The notes beneath the pieces were generated by a model that saw only the letters and a list, made by a program, of their open reading frames with translations, had not been told where the DNA came from and ran no database searches. From the NCBI RefSeq assembly GCF_032854445.1, contig NW_027018035.1, positions 1 to 64,000 of the forward strand: a stretch of DNA of 64,000 bases, read 5' to 3'. The position numbers and the translations under genes are program-made. The stretch is from Liolophura sinensis. Its lineage: Eukaryota > Mollusca > Polyplacophora > Chitonida > Chitonidae. Shown piece after piece: positions 43,053-53,691 of the stretch (its first letter is position 1; every line of letters starts with the position of its first letter).

Positions 43053-44255
43053 AAGTAAACCCTGGTATAATAAGTACTGTTGTAAAGCCATTGAGGACCA
43101 TAAAAAGACCGACCGAAGTTTTAATATATGTCCTACCGATAACTGAAACCAGGTTAGAATTTTTAGAGCTAAGGCTCGTGATTACTCAAGTCCAAATGAC
43201 GATCTTGTTGATGGAACTTTGTTTCGGACATTACATCAAAAATACCCTATGCAATATGGTTTAGAAACTTAAAGGCGAAAATAATAAGGCGAAACGTTTA
43301 CAGCCTGAAAGATGTAAATAATTTATTAAAGTCTCCACATAAACATAAATAAAGTAGCTGAAACAATTGCTAATAAATCTTCTTCTTACAATTACTCTGC
43401 GGAATTTCAACATGTTAAACATCAGAAGGATAAATTTAAATTTAAAATCGTCCATTAAACTGCATTAAAATGACGATAGTGCGCGTTATAACGTATAATA
43501 AATGTTTCTGAATCATTTGCCGTCTGAGCCTCTTGCGGCTCTCCTGGACTTAATACTATTTGGATAACTGGTCATTTTCCACCCTCATGGAGGGAGCCGT
43601 GTATTATACCGGTTTCCAAACCGGGTAAGGGTCATACTGATACGTTTAATTACCGTCCGGTTCCTCTTACCATCTGTGACTGTAAAGGCTACAGAACGGA
43701 TGATAAATGATAGACTTGTTTAGCTTCTTGAAACCAAGAAGTTATTTTCTAATGTACAGTCTGATCTTGGTTAAGGTAGATCTGCTTTGGATTGTTCGAT
43801 TCGAAACCATCATTCGGGATGGCTTAATCAATTATGAAAAGTCCTACGACACCACATGAAAATGTATTGTTTTAAACGATTTTCCTGATACGTGCCTTAA
43901 CATACGATTACCAATATCAATATCAGAATTTTCTCCGATCGTCAGCTTAAGGCACGGGTGGGACGCAGTCTTTCTGACTCTTGTGAGCAGGACAAGCGTA
44001 TACCTTAGGGAAGCATTCTTTTGCCTACTCTGTTCAGCATAGCAATAAATAGCCTGCCTAAAGCTGTAACTTCTAATACAGAGGGTGCTTTATTTCTTGA
44101 TGACTGCCAGATATGTTACCATGCTAACAAAAAATGCTTAAAGCTAAATGTACAAAGGCTGTAGATGTTATTAAGTTTTACGCAATCTACATCGTTCTCT
44201 GGTCAGGCCTAGATTGGACTATGGGTCCATCATTTACGGTTCCGCAAGTCATTAA
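43053..44255 (+). pseudogene. LINE-A copy L11, ORF2 linker and RT, decayed
   Basis: Sense fragment starting at KSKPWY-type linker codons directly after the L10 tail. It covers the linker, RT fingers (MLNHLPSEPL- and WITGHFPPSWREPCIIP-like stretches, 43500-43620), a deletion around motif A, and a motif B region with GRIPxGSIL-like sequence (43990-44040). The DD core is recognisable but mutated (LDDCQICYHAN, about 44090-44130), followed by a deletion to the ALDVIK codons and LDYGSIIYGSAS (44210-44250). It is more decayed than its neighbours. Confidence 0.82.
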
Positions 44256-45437
44256 AATCTTAAACCACTGGAAACTGCCCATTTCTCGATCTTATTGACA
44301 CAAAATTGCAGTTGCCGCTCGATGTTATTCATATTTTTAGCACGGTAGCATATAAGGAAATCGTCTACATATAATATACTTTCAGTGCCAGATGTTAATG
44401 TTTTAGCCAAACTATTAATTTTATGCTAAACAGTGTTGGTGAAAGAATACTGCCCTGGGGTACACCCATCTCCTGCTCCTGCCCTTACCTTAAATTGACG
44501 ATCAGATTAAAATAAAGATATAAATGAAGTTAACCGACCCTTTAATCCCATATCAGAAAGGTCTTTTAAAATTCCATATTTCCATGTGGTGTCGTAGCCT
44601 TTGTTAAGGTTGAAAAATATCGACACACATGTTTATTATTAACAAAACCATCACGAATCAGTTTCAAATCGAACAAGGTGATAAAAACTAGGTCGGCCTT
44701 GACGAAAACTACATTCAATATTAGATAACAATTGTTGGTTTTAAAAGAAAAACAAGTCTATCCTTTATCATCCGTTCCAAAGTCTTACAGACGCAGCTGG
44801 TAAGAGCTATGGGACGGTAATTTTTTGGATCAGTATGATCCTTACCCGGTGTGGGAACAGGGATAATCCACTTGACGATGGAAAACTACCAGTTACCCAA
44901 ATATCATTAAGCAAGTTCAAGAGAGTCTCAAAAGGCTCAGGTGGTAAATGGTTCAGAAACTTATAATATACGTTATCAAGACCACAAGCAGTATCGTGGG
45001 CCTTTCTTAATGCAGTTTTAACTTCCTCGATGTTAAAAAGAACAATTATAATTTTTTAAAGTTTTAGAAGAAAAGGGCAATTTCATTTTCTCCTTTTGGG
45101 TTTTAATATCTTCGTATTCTTTAGTATAATTCTCAGAAGAGGATTTCTTGGAAATTTTATTACCTATATCGGATAGAGAGGTATATACATTATCTCCATC
45201 TTTCAAATGCTGGACTTTGCCTTTATTATATTTGCCCTTAAATTTCTGAATCATGTTCCAGACCTTCCGCCAGGGTATTTTTGACGTAACGCCCGAAGCA
45301 AAGTTTCGCCAACAAGATTGCACTTGAGTAATCGACGAGCTTTAACTTTAAATATACAAATCTGGTTCAAATTATTATAAGTTCTATTATTGTTATAAGG
45401 TCTATCCGCAACTCGTAATACAAGCTCATTAAATTTT
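44256..45437 (-). pseudogene. LINE-A copy L12, ORF2 RT and linker
   Basis: Antisense fragment meeting L11 head to head at 44255. The reverse complement encodes KKINSLAKTL and ESILYVDDFLICYRAKNMNNIERQLQFCVNKIEKWAV-like RT (44280-44420; YVDD intact), motif B MGVPQGSILSPTLF (44450-44480), LKGRLTSFIS, TMERMIKDRLVF-like fingers and a 96-codon open linker (45033-45323: SCWRNFASGVTSKIPWRKVWNMIQKFKGKYNKGKVQHLKDGDN). It ends at codons for VKFNELVLRVADR, where the L13 5'UTR begins. Confidence 0.85.
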
Positions 45438-46110
45438 ACCGCCGTGGGGTTTCCGGGGTGATAAGAATAGGACCTCAGCCCTCTAGGCAAACTTGTCGTA
45501 AAAGTCGACAAACCTAGAGCTCTCCTGTGTGAGCCCGGTGAATATAATAGGCTCACATCTTCTCGGTTGTGTGAGAGGCAACCGGGGAGCGACCTGTTTG
45601 CCGTGGGTTGCGACCCGTAAGCTACGAGGACGGGATCCTGGTGGCTGAGGGCGTGTTGGTCTTGCGATTATCGACTTGGAACGCCCTTTACGGACTACGA
45701 ATGGTATAGGAATGTCGGACTTGACGCTTATATTGCGAGATCCTCACGCCCATCACGTCACTTTGGCCCTTACTTGGGGAGAGACGGGAGGTCGGATGGG
45801 CCTGGTCCGATCAATCGGCTTGATCGTGTCTTGCCTCTGCGTTGTCCCAGAATTTCTCCATAACACTATTCCTTGAAGAAAATGTTATTTCTGAAACCTC
45901 GTTTACGGGACAACGTTTTGAGGCGGTGGCTCACGGGTCAATCGAGTAGATTGAATTTAACCTTTGGTATAAATCAATATGTTCGAGTATACCTCATATG
46001 GAAACCTTGGTGTCTTTCCTGCCGGGTATTCCCAGGTTCAGGCATCGCCCTTGTTGACACTCCGTGGTGGGTGGGGAACATATGGGGTGAAATTTATATA
46101 TATATATGCC
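45438..46110 (+). promoter_or_regulatory. LINE-A 5'UTR of L13
   Basis: Best-preserved 5'UTR, about 610 bases once the Penelope piece is removed, ending in an ATATAT tract and then the ORF1 ATG at 46111. It is identical in order to the other 5'UTRs in the window. It probably includes the internal promoter (inferred). Confidence 0.72.
45668..45732 (+). mobile_element. 65-bp Penelope 3'-end micro-insertion in the L13 5'UTR
   Basis: Matches the 3' terminal 65 bases of P3 (complement of 31459-31525; shared landmarks atcgacttggaac, tttacggactac, gtcggacttgacgctt). It interrupts the L13 5'UTR inside the string ggtcttgcgagatcctc. TTGCGA is repeated at 45662-45667 and 45733-45738, but P3 itself has TTGCGA at the same 5' position, so this could be a 6-bp duplication or microhomology. 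Confidence 0.85.
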
Positions 46111-47388
46111 ATGTCTTCCTCAAACCTTTCAATTAATGTCTCCAGTATAATTAACAGGCTTTCCTCTCAGCCGATTTCAAGTGCTGATAAGAAGAGAAAA
46201 TTAGAGGGTTTGGCTGACTCAGTTGATAACGGACAGGACAGTTGGCCGGCTTTCAGTGAACAGAAGCCGGCCTCAACAATTCATCCGTTTGTACTTAAAA
46301 GGGCCTTGCAGGGATCAGCAGGTACTTTAAAAAACGTCAAAAAATTACCATCCGGAGACATTCTCATTGAATGGTTCCGAAAACAACAATTCATCAACTG
46401 ATTAGCTTTGAATAAAATAACTGATATTCCTTTGTATCCATCCCCACATAATTTCCTGAACAGCTGTCAGGGAATTATACGTGACAGGGATTAGGATATC
46501 ATTGATTTATCAGAAGACGAAATCTGCACAGAACTGAAATCGCAGGGTGTTACCAGAGTGAACGCTTCACTATGAAGAAATCTGGTAACATCATTAAACT
46601 AAATACATATCTTCTGACCTTCAACAGTAAATCTATTCCGTCGTATATCTACACTGGCCTGTATAGGGTTAGTGTGGAGTTCTATATCCCTAACCCCACA
46701 CGTTCTTTTAACTGTCAAAAGTTTGGTTATGGCAAGGGCCAATGCAAAAATAAACTGGTTTGTTTTCGGTGCGGCAGTGAAGGTCATGATGATTTCGACT
46801 GTAGCAGCACAGCAAAGTGGTGCAATTGCGGTGGAGATCACATAGCCTCCTCTAAGGACTGTCCACTTTTCGTAAAAGAAAAACAAATAATCACTATCAA
46901 AACTAAGAACAATATATCGTACCAGGAGGCCCGCAAACTACTCTCGCCTCCTAATACTTCACTGCATACTTCATCTGAAAATGCGGTCAAGCGAGTAGCA
47001 TCTGTTGCTACTCAAACCTCATTGACGTGGCCCATTGGAAACGACAAACCTACTTCTTTACAACCTGCTGCTCAACCTACCCGAGATTCCTGCTCAACTG
47101 CAGACAACTACAGTAACTCAAAACAACCCAGTAAATAGTCTGAAAATAAACATCGTAATGAAAATAATAAACCTAGTGGCCCCACAGAGCGTCCCTCTAG
47201 GGCCACTAGGGGACCCTATCCAAACTTTTAATAGGTATGGATCGTTGGAGGACGTTGGTCCTTGAACATCAGATGCGGAGGTGATGGATACATCACCCGC
47301 ACCAAGGAGATCTAACAGCCGATCTCCAGGAAGGGTCGTCCACGGTCCAAACATAAAGAGAAATCCCCCATACGCTTTCCTCCACAAT
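46111..47388 (+). pseudogene. L13 ORF1 (gag-like), nearly complete
   Basis: ATG 46111 begins MSSSNLSINVSSIINRLSSQ and continues through SWPAFSEQKPASTIHPFVLKRALQGSAGTLKNVKKLPSGDILIEWFRKQQFIN before a TGA (about 46399). The frame resumes with DLSEDEICTELKSQGVTRV, a one-base shift, then 46572-47138 open for 188 codons: knuckle 1 CQKFGYGKGQC has lost its first Cys context (SFNC) and its His (to Tyr); knuckle 2 CFRCGSEGHDDFDC is intact; knuckle 3 WCNCGGDHIASSKDC is altered at the first Cys. The usual TAATG junction reads CAATG here, so the ORF1 stop is lost. Confidence 0.88.
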
Positions 47389-48541
47389 GTCTTCTTTAGA
47401 CAAAATTATACAATGGAATTGTCGAGGTCTTAAGGCAAATTTTATTGAAATAACACAGCTAGTTCAATCTTTCAATCCAGTTTGCCCTGTGTCTTCATGA
47501 AACTCACCTGAAGACGTCTGACAAAGATAAAATAACTCTTAAATAACTCTTAATTATTCATTATATAGTACGTATTCAAATGAAGAAGAGCGACCTGCAG
47601 GCGGCTCCTCGATATTCATAAATAACAGTATTATCCACAGCCCTGTTGTTCTGCATACAGAGCTTCAGGCTGTGGCCGTTCGTGTTTCATTGTATAAAAC
47701 AGTCACATTATGTTTGGTGTATATACCTCCAAACACTTCTTTGTCAGTCAATGAGTTACATAATCTTACACGACAATTACCTAAACAGTTTATTATAATG
47801 GGAGATATTAATTCCCATAACCCTCTATGGGGCAGTAATAACATAAATAATAAGGGCAAGATAGTCAAAGACTTCTTATGTAACGAAGAACTATGTTATT
47901 TCAATGATGGTTCTAATACCTATTTACATCCGGGTAATGGCACTTATTCTGCTATCGATCTCACTATCACAGATCCATCACTTCTCCCAGATTTTTCTTA
48001 GAAGGTGCATGACGATCTTTGTGGTAAAGACTGTTTTCCTATAGTCCTAGAGCATATCACTTCTAATTCTTTAGAACGTGTAGCTAGGTGGAAATTCGAT
48101 AAAGCAGATTGGATCGCATTTGAGATGTTGTGTGAGGCTGATGTCACTCCAGAGACTCAATGCAACAAATGATCGTATATTAAAATTTAACGAGCTTGCT
48201 TTACGAGCTGCCGATAGAACTATCCCTAAAACCTCGACAAATCCCAAATCCAAAAGTAAATCATGGTATGATAAGGGGAGTGTCGTAAAGCCATTAGGAC
48301 GCAAAAAGGCGAGCGAAATTTTATACATGTCCTACTGATAATAACTTAAACTAGGTTCGTATTTTTATTTATATATACTGACGGGTCGAAAGATGGGGGA
48401 CTGGGTTGCGGCTGCGGCTGTCAAGGAGCAGCGAGTCTCCTCCTTTCGCCCTTCATCCTCTTCTTCAATATTCTCTCCCGAGGCCAGAGCTATACTTCTG
48501 GCCTTACTATATGTTTCTTCTGGGTGTGCCGAGAGGGCAAT
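47388..48541 (+). pseudogene. L13 ORF2, EN joined to RNase H start
   Basis: EN: MSSLDKIIQWNCRGLKANFIEITQLVQSFN (47388), then a frameshift and RVSLYKTVTLCLVYIPPN, MGDINSHNPLWGSNN (Phe to Ile in GDFN) and YSAIDLTITDPSLLPDF (47672-48001), where a stop falls. The SDH region reads GKDCFPI, losing His. The linker RAADRTIPKTSTNPKSKSKSWYDKG runs to 48340; then VRIFI|YTDGSKDGGLG shows fusion of the linker to RNase H by a deletion of about 1.9 kb. RNase H stops at ERAMI where L14 begins. Confidence 0.87.
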
Positions 48542-49992
48542 GATATGAATGAATGAATGATTATGGTTTAACGCCACATCGGCAATATTTCAGCCATATC
48601 GTGGCGAGAGCAAGGTCGAAACACGAGGCGGTTGAGGTTTCCGATATGGTGGTCAGAACATCATAATTGGAAACAAATGTTTGGACATGTTTAAAACCAG
48701 ATTAGAATAACCAAAAACAGTTAAAACTCGAAAACCCTCATATTTTAAAAATAATATATCAAGAAATGTATATATAACTTTAGAGATAAGTATTTATATA
48801 TCAATAAATTATATCTTATGATAAAGACAATGGCCTTCAAATAATTGATGACAACATTGCCAGCGATGCTGTCAAACAAATCATATATAGAGTCGACCGT
48901 GTAGAATCTCTGCCGAACGTGGGCAAAGTGTACACAGTCAAACAAGTTATGTTTGATGCCATATTGTGCATCGCATCCAACGCACTGGGGAGCACTACTC
49001 CCATCTAGTATTATGAAATTGTGCGTTAGACGAGAATACCCAACACGACATCTTGTTAAGACTACTTGGTCTCTAAGAGAATTTTCGCAAGTATAATTAT
49101 TGTAGCCAATGACTGGACGAATAGCATGCAGTTTATTATGGACCTGCAAGTTCCATTCACCCTGTCAAAGGCAACGAATATATTTAAGAATATTGGACTT
49201 CATGTCAGTATAAGGCATTTTTATCTTAGATATTGGTTTATTTAGGGCAGCTTTCGTCTCCTTGTCTGCGACTGTGTTTCCATGGATACCAATATGACTT
49301 GGTATCCAGCAGAATATAATATCTTTACATCTTCTAATTAGTTTCCTATGTATAGCTAAAATTTGAAGGATCAAGGAATTTTTATATTTATTATTCTGTA
49401 TTGCCAATAAGCAGGACAACGAGTTAGTGCATATCATTGCCCTCTGGGCACACCCAGAAAAAAACATATAATAAGGCCAGGCGTGTAGCTCTGACCTCGG
49501 CAGAGAATATTGAAGAAGAGGATGAAAAGACGAAAGGAAGAGGCCCGCTGCTCCATGACAGCCGCAGTCGCAACCCTGTCCCCATCCTTCGACCCGTCAG
49601 TATATATATATAAATTTATAATCCATATAATTAGCTTTAATTTCAGCAAAACCTTGCTTAATTATAAGAGGGTTTATATTCGATTGATTATATTTATGTA
49701 GATCAAATATTAGTTTAGGTTGTGGGAGAAGCCATGTAGGAGACTCCGGAAAAGACACCGGAGCTATGTCCTCCAGCTTGATGATAGCTCCCACAATATG
49801 GTCCCGTATACGAAGACCGAACGAAGGGATGTTGTTAGGACATTAAGTATATTTGTCTACATACAATGGATTGAAAACACAGTCGTAGGCAGGGTTTGTT
49901 GGATGAGCTTTAAGCTTTGTAGCATAATGAAGGCTAAGTTTAATACGTCGGTTATATAAAGAAGGTTCATTAGCCTCCACGTATAAACTCTC
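48542..49992 (-). mobile_element. LINE-A copy L14, 3' part (interrupted by TX)
   Basis: Antisense copy beginning with an (AATG)n tail, hairpin (about 48565-48600), 3'UTR, C-terminus, RNase H and connection. It breaks at 49992 where the DNA transposon TX is inserted and continues at 53695. The whole of L14 spans 48542-58196 including TX. Its 3' end abuts L13 RNase H, consistent with insertion into L13. Confidence 0.9.
48745..49992 (-). pseudogene. L14 ORF2, connection, RNase H and C-terminus
   Basis: The C-terminal frame (48745-49149) is open for 134 codons: RDQVVLTRCRVGYSRLTHNF and the finger CVGCDAQYGIKHNLFDC complete. RNase H: CTNSLSCLLAIQNNKYKN, FCWIPSHIGIHGNTVADKETKAALNKPISKIK (49165-49467) and YTDGSKDGDRVATAA (about 49580-49620). 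The connection 49597-49985 has SFPESPTWLLPQPKLIFDLHKYN and NRRIKLSLHYATKLKAHPTNPAYDCVFNPLYVDKYT. Frameshifts separate these blocks. Confidence 0.87.
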
Positions 49993-49997
49993 CTGTA

Positions 49998-50020
49998 ATC
50001 TGGAAAAACCTAGAAAGTCA
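49998..50020 (+). repeat. TX left terminal inverted repeat
   Basis: 23 bases beginning ATCTGGAAAAACCTAG and ending AAGTCA, matching the complement of 53669-53691 with a single mismatch. Related motifs recur inside the left end at 50183-50205 (reverse orientation) and 50240-50257 (forward). Confidence 0.85.
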
Positions 50021-50484
50021 GTTGAATGCAAATTGGAGGAAACAAAGGAAGCGTGTTTTGTTTCAGAATTAAGTTGCAAAATATAAAATAAATTTTATTT
50101 CGGCATTTTAGATCAAGACAATTAGATGCCTTTTCAGCTCACATAGGTATATTATTGTTACTGGTTTAATTTGGTTACAAAATGACTTACTATGTTTTAC
50201 CTGATCTAACCAATCCTTCAACTAAAACATTTTATCAACAAAAGCCTAGTATGTCAACAGCAGCGTGATAACTTCACTTTATTGCCTAACACATGAACAA
50301 TTATCAGAGAAATAACACCAAGTGTAGTTTGAATACATAAAACAACTGTTTTAACTAATCAACGAGATCATGATTTGCTGTGATTTTCAGCCAGAATTTT
50401 ATCTTAGCCGTGGTAAATAAATCTACCAGTCTGAGACATTTTCGAGGAATAGCAGCAACTGCAGCTTGATTACATATTTAGGAA
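50021..50484. other. TX left subterminal region, noncoding
   Basis: AT-rich sequence between the left inverted repeat and the end of the TX gene. The block around ctggtttaatttggttac and gacttactatgttttacc (50161-50204) resembles the right subterminal region around 53325-53370 in the same orientation. No other gene is visible. Confidence 0.6.
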
Positions 50485-53205
50485 TCACCCAAAGTGTTCA
50501 ACAAGGTCATCATTGTTGTCATTTACTGGAATTTCCTGCCAGAATTTCCTCTTAGCAGCGGGGAATGAATCGGCCAGTTTCAGAATATTCTGGCGTTTCA
50601 CGCTAGGAATTCCTCTAGGTTCATTCTGTGTTGGTGGTGTAAAGTCCAGTCTGAACTTGGGTTTAAGAAAGTCAACTTCCTGGTACATGTAGTCTCCTTC
50701 AAAACCCTCCTTAAACCACACTGCGCGTGAACCTTTACGAAATTCTGCCACTGATATGGAGCTGAGATGAGGTAGCGTTACGTTCTTGGACTTTCTATTA
50801 CGGTGACCGTCCTCAAATTCATAAAAGTCATGGTATTGCATTGTGATTGGCTTGATCTTAGTTCCCGATTTGTCACACAAATCTACGAAGTCCTGAAAAT
50901 TACAATCTCAGGACATTTCTTCATTTTCCTTCCGATGCAGCCATGGACGCTGTCTGCACGCATAAAAGTGTGTCCCCTTTCAAAATACTTCATTGTGATA
51001 CTTTGTGGGCCCTAGGGTTGATTGACACACCAACACAACACCGTGTAAAGGACCCAGTTTTTGTTTTGTCCCGTGCAGTTGTCTGCCAGAATATCACAAA
51101 ATCTGTCTCACAAAGGCACAAACACTTTATATACGTGGAGGCAACGTCAACTCCTAATCTACCCCTGATAGCCTCATGCCACAAAATAACAAAGTCACCG
51201 TCTTCTTTTACTGATGCAAATGTCTCATTGAAGACAACTAATCTGCTAACAAAGAAATGTTCTTTGATGGTCATTTTGGGAAGGAGGATAACCTTTTGCA
51301 TATCTACAGTAAATATACTGGTGTTTCCTTATCAACAGCACCATCGTTGTCTTCTCGATAATGGGTGCGAGCTGCTTTTACTTTCTCGTTATGATCTCGG
51401 CCAACTTTGCATTGTTCACAAACATTGACATCATGAGCTTCATCAGAGTCCTTGCAGTGCGCTTTGTACTTTGCACAAACGTCACAATCGTCCTGTGATG
51501 GTTTGCCAAAGGCAATGTTTTCTGATTGAAACACCCGCTGATACACAATGTAACTAATGTCCCAATGCTTCGACTTATAGTCTTCCCACATGGCGGTGAT
51601 TGTTAAATGTGGTTCAAGATACCGCTTGTTTGGGGCATTCTGGAGCTTACAGTGGCTAATCTGGGGATGATAAGACATAATATGCTCCCGAATTAAATCT
51701 TTATCAGCTTTGTTTTTCGGAGCTGACTTTCCACGATTGTCTTTCATCAGACTCCCAATGTCACCTGACTCTTTGTCTGTTACAAACACAGAAATCATGC
51801 CGTCTGTTTTCAGTCCTAGTGTTCTTAGGAACATGATTTTACAAACTGATTCCTTTGTAGTTGATAGTGGCAATGAGTAGATAAGTGAATGAGAACGTTT
51901 ATATTGCTCTTGGACATTTTTTCTGCTTTTCACTGGGGTAACAAGAATGTGGCTATCAAGCCACAACCTTCTTTCGGAAAAAGACAAATCCCAGAAGGAT
52001 TCATTAATGAGAACCCTCTGTTCATTTGTGAATTTAGCCTGACAATTCTTCCTACATGTGTCCTGACATCCATCAAGTAGTGGGTACTTGGCCTTGTGGT
52101 AGGATTTCTGGTCTTCAATTCGGCGCCTTTTCCTACAATGAAAAGCAAATTATCTATTAAGCATTCTATTCCACATGAAATATATGTGAAAAGAAGACAT
52201 TTTGACTTACCTGAATGAATTACTGAGCTTTATATTTAAAAATTCATTGGCTACACGAATTACTGGGATATGAAAATAATTTTATGTTACCTTATTTGCT
52301 ACCCAGTTGCTGGTTATTTCACCATTTAAAATATTTTCCACTGTGAAAGTTACAATTATATACTTTTAAAGCCAGTATTTTTTCACTAATTCACAACGAC
52401 TGTATATAAAAATGGTCTATTTATGGAAGATTGATTGATTAATAGCAGCTTTACGCCGTTCTTAAGAATATTCCACTCATAGGATGGCGTGACAGCATTA
52501 TCGTGGAAAGAAACCGGGCAGTACCCACGGGACCTTCGCACGTTAAGTTGGAAACAAAGCCATTGAGAGGTGCATATGAACTCTCAACCTCCTTGGTGCG
52601 AGACTACAGTGGTCGTTGCGCTGCGCAACTGTATTTCCCGTGTATTTGTCATGTTTATGGTAAAATGCTGACAACTTGATGGTAAAAGTTTTAAGTGTAG
52701 CCTTTACTTACTTCGGCCTTGAAACCTCTGGCTGCGATTGTTGAGGGACTGCATTCATTTCCACGTCATCGAGATCATCAGAGCGGCTCATGGTACTCAC
52801 GGTAACAGTCTCAGCTACTGTAATATTATGACCTTCATCCTCATTACCAGGGCATTGGTCACCAGCAGGCATCGCGAGGCTTTCAATGTTTTCATAATCA
52901 GGGCCCTCATCATTGGTTATGTCAAGCTCTTGGGTGAATATAGCAGACATATCGGTCGTAGAATCATCTGTCATTTCAACTGTCTTAGCAGGAAAGGGTT
53001 CAAAATAGCACCTGGCGCCCAAGCTACTCGCAGACTCGACTGTAGTCATGGTAGTAGCACTATCAGGCATGTTTACATTGGTGCCTGTGCCGGATTTTTC
53101 CTTCTGCACCGATTTGTCTGCCTCAAACGACACTGTCTTGTCACCTTCTTGGTGCCTAGCCTTCTTCAGTGCCTACTCTAGCATTAGTTTCCCACGTGAT
53201 GCCAT
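50485..53205 (-). pseudogene. TX gene: putative transposase, two exons, decayed
   Basis: Exon 1 53205-52712 (ATG in MASRGK), donor GTAAGT; intron 52711-52133; acceptor TTTTCATTGTAG; exon 2 52132-50485, spliced in frame at SRP-KKRRR. About 714 codons, an acidic N-terminal third, then Cys clusters GCQDTCRKNC and CDVCAKYKAHC...CEQCK, and an FVIFW-x-DNC-x-GQNKNW motif (51056-51090) followed by ERGHTF. I recognise this as a metazoan family of uncharacterised proteins with a W-x-D-N-C core. The acidic core and its position inside inverted repeats suggest a DDE-like transposase, but that is inference. Lesions: stop at 53173-53175, one-base losses near 51310, 51086 and 50900, and a stop at 51012-51014. 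Confidence 0.8.
52425..52640 (-). mobile_element. Diverged SINE1-related element in the TX intron
   Basis: The reverse complement has the SINE1 order: an AGTTGCGC..AGCGCAACGACC region, a GTGGGTACTGCCCGGTTTC block, CCACGATAATGCTGTC, and a 3' module CGCCATcctatGAG-TGGAATATT-CTT...ACGGCG with tail AATCAATCAAT. The inner stem GAG/CTT and the loop TGGAATATT are kept. It is a related but distinct SINE family, or a very old SINE1. Confidence 0.68.
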
Positions 53206-53668
53206 TTTAACTAACAGTATCTAGCAATAAATATACAGAAAACGTGAGAACATCCTGACTGAATTGTCTTTAAAAAAGTTGTCCAATTTGTTGTGATCAC
53301 ATGACCAGAATTAGGTAATGTGATTGGTTTAACTCATATGAGAAATAATTTGACTTGCTATGTTTTTTCCCTTTCAATTGATGCAGGTAAAGAGTGTGAA
53401 AGCGATTCCTGTTAAGAGATTTTGATCTTGTAGAACCTAGTAAGTGACATGTAGTCGTACATTGATCTGGAAAAAACCTAGCAAGACGAATTACTAGGTT
53501 TTCCCAGATGACTATGTGGTATTTTTCCACATGACATTGACTTACTAGGTTCTTCAAGATCAAAAAATTCCCAACAGGAGGGACTTTCACACACTTTACC
53601 TGGATGAAATGAAAGAGAAAAACATAGCAAGTCCAGTTGTGGGCCTAACTCATTTTTCACCAAAATTT
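53206..53668. repeat. TX right end with ~140-bp imperfect palindrome
   Basis: The arms 53350-53486 and 53491-53634 are imperfect reverse complements, centred near 53490 (for example TGACTTGCTATGTT / AACATAGCAAGTCC; TTGATCTTG(T/A)AGAACCTAGTAAG on both arms; CTGGAAAAAACCTAG / CTAGGTTTTCCCAG at the core). The end motif therefore occurs at 53351, 53423, 53464, 53491, 53537 and 53618 in mixed orientation before the terminal copy at 53669. These could be multiple transposase-binding sites or the scar of head-to-head end duplication. Confidence 0.8.
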
Positions 53669-53691
53669 TGACTTACTAGGTTTTTCCAGAT
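53669..53691 (-). repeat. TX right terminal inverted repeat
   Basis: Complement begins ATCTGGAAAAACCTAG and ends TAAGTCA; it pairs with 49998-50020 with one mismatch. L14 sequence resumes at aactgtctactggtgagg immediately outside. Confidence 0.85.

Larger units (their letters stand above)
45438..48541 (+). mobile_element. LINE-A copy L13
   Basis: Sense copy with a complete 5'UTR (45438-46110), ORF1 and ORF2 EN, then a deletion joining the linker (about 48360) directly to RNase H. It ends at 48541, where the antisense 3' end of L14 starts. Because its 5' terminus breaks L12 within the EN/linker codons, L13 may have inserted into L12, but L12 does not clearly resume on the other side. Confidence 0.9.

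Noticed and set aside
46700-46870. LTR retrotransposon or retrovirus gag from the zinc knuckles
   Set aside because: No LTRs, protease or integrase are present; the downstream gene is APE endonuclease-RT-RNase H, which is a LINE layout.
50943-51428. 161-codon plus-strand open frame
   Set aside because: Shadow of the minus-strand TX gene; no motif of its own.
53297-53590. 97-codon minus-strand frame near the TX right end
   Set aside because: It runs through the palindromic end repeats of TX and encodes repeat-derived sequence.
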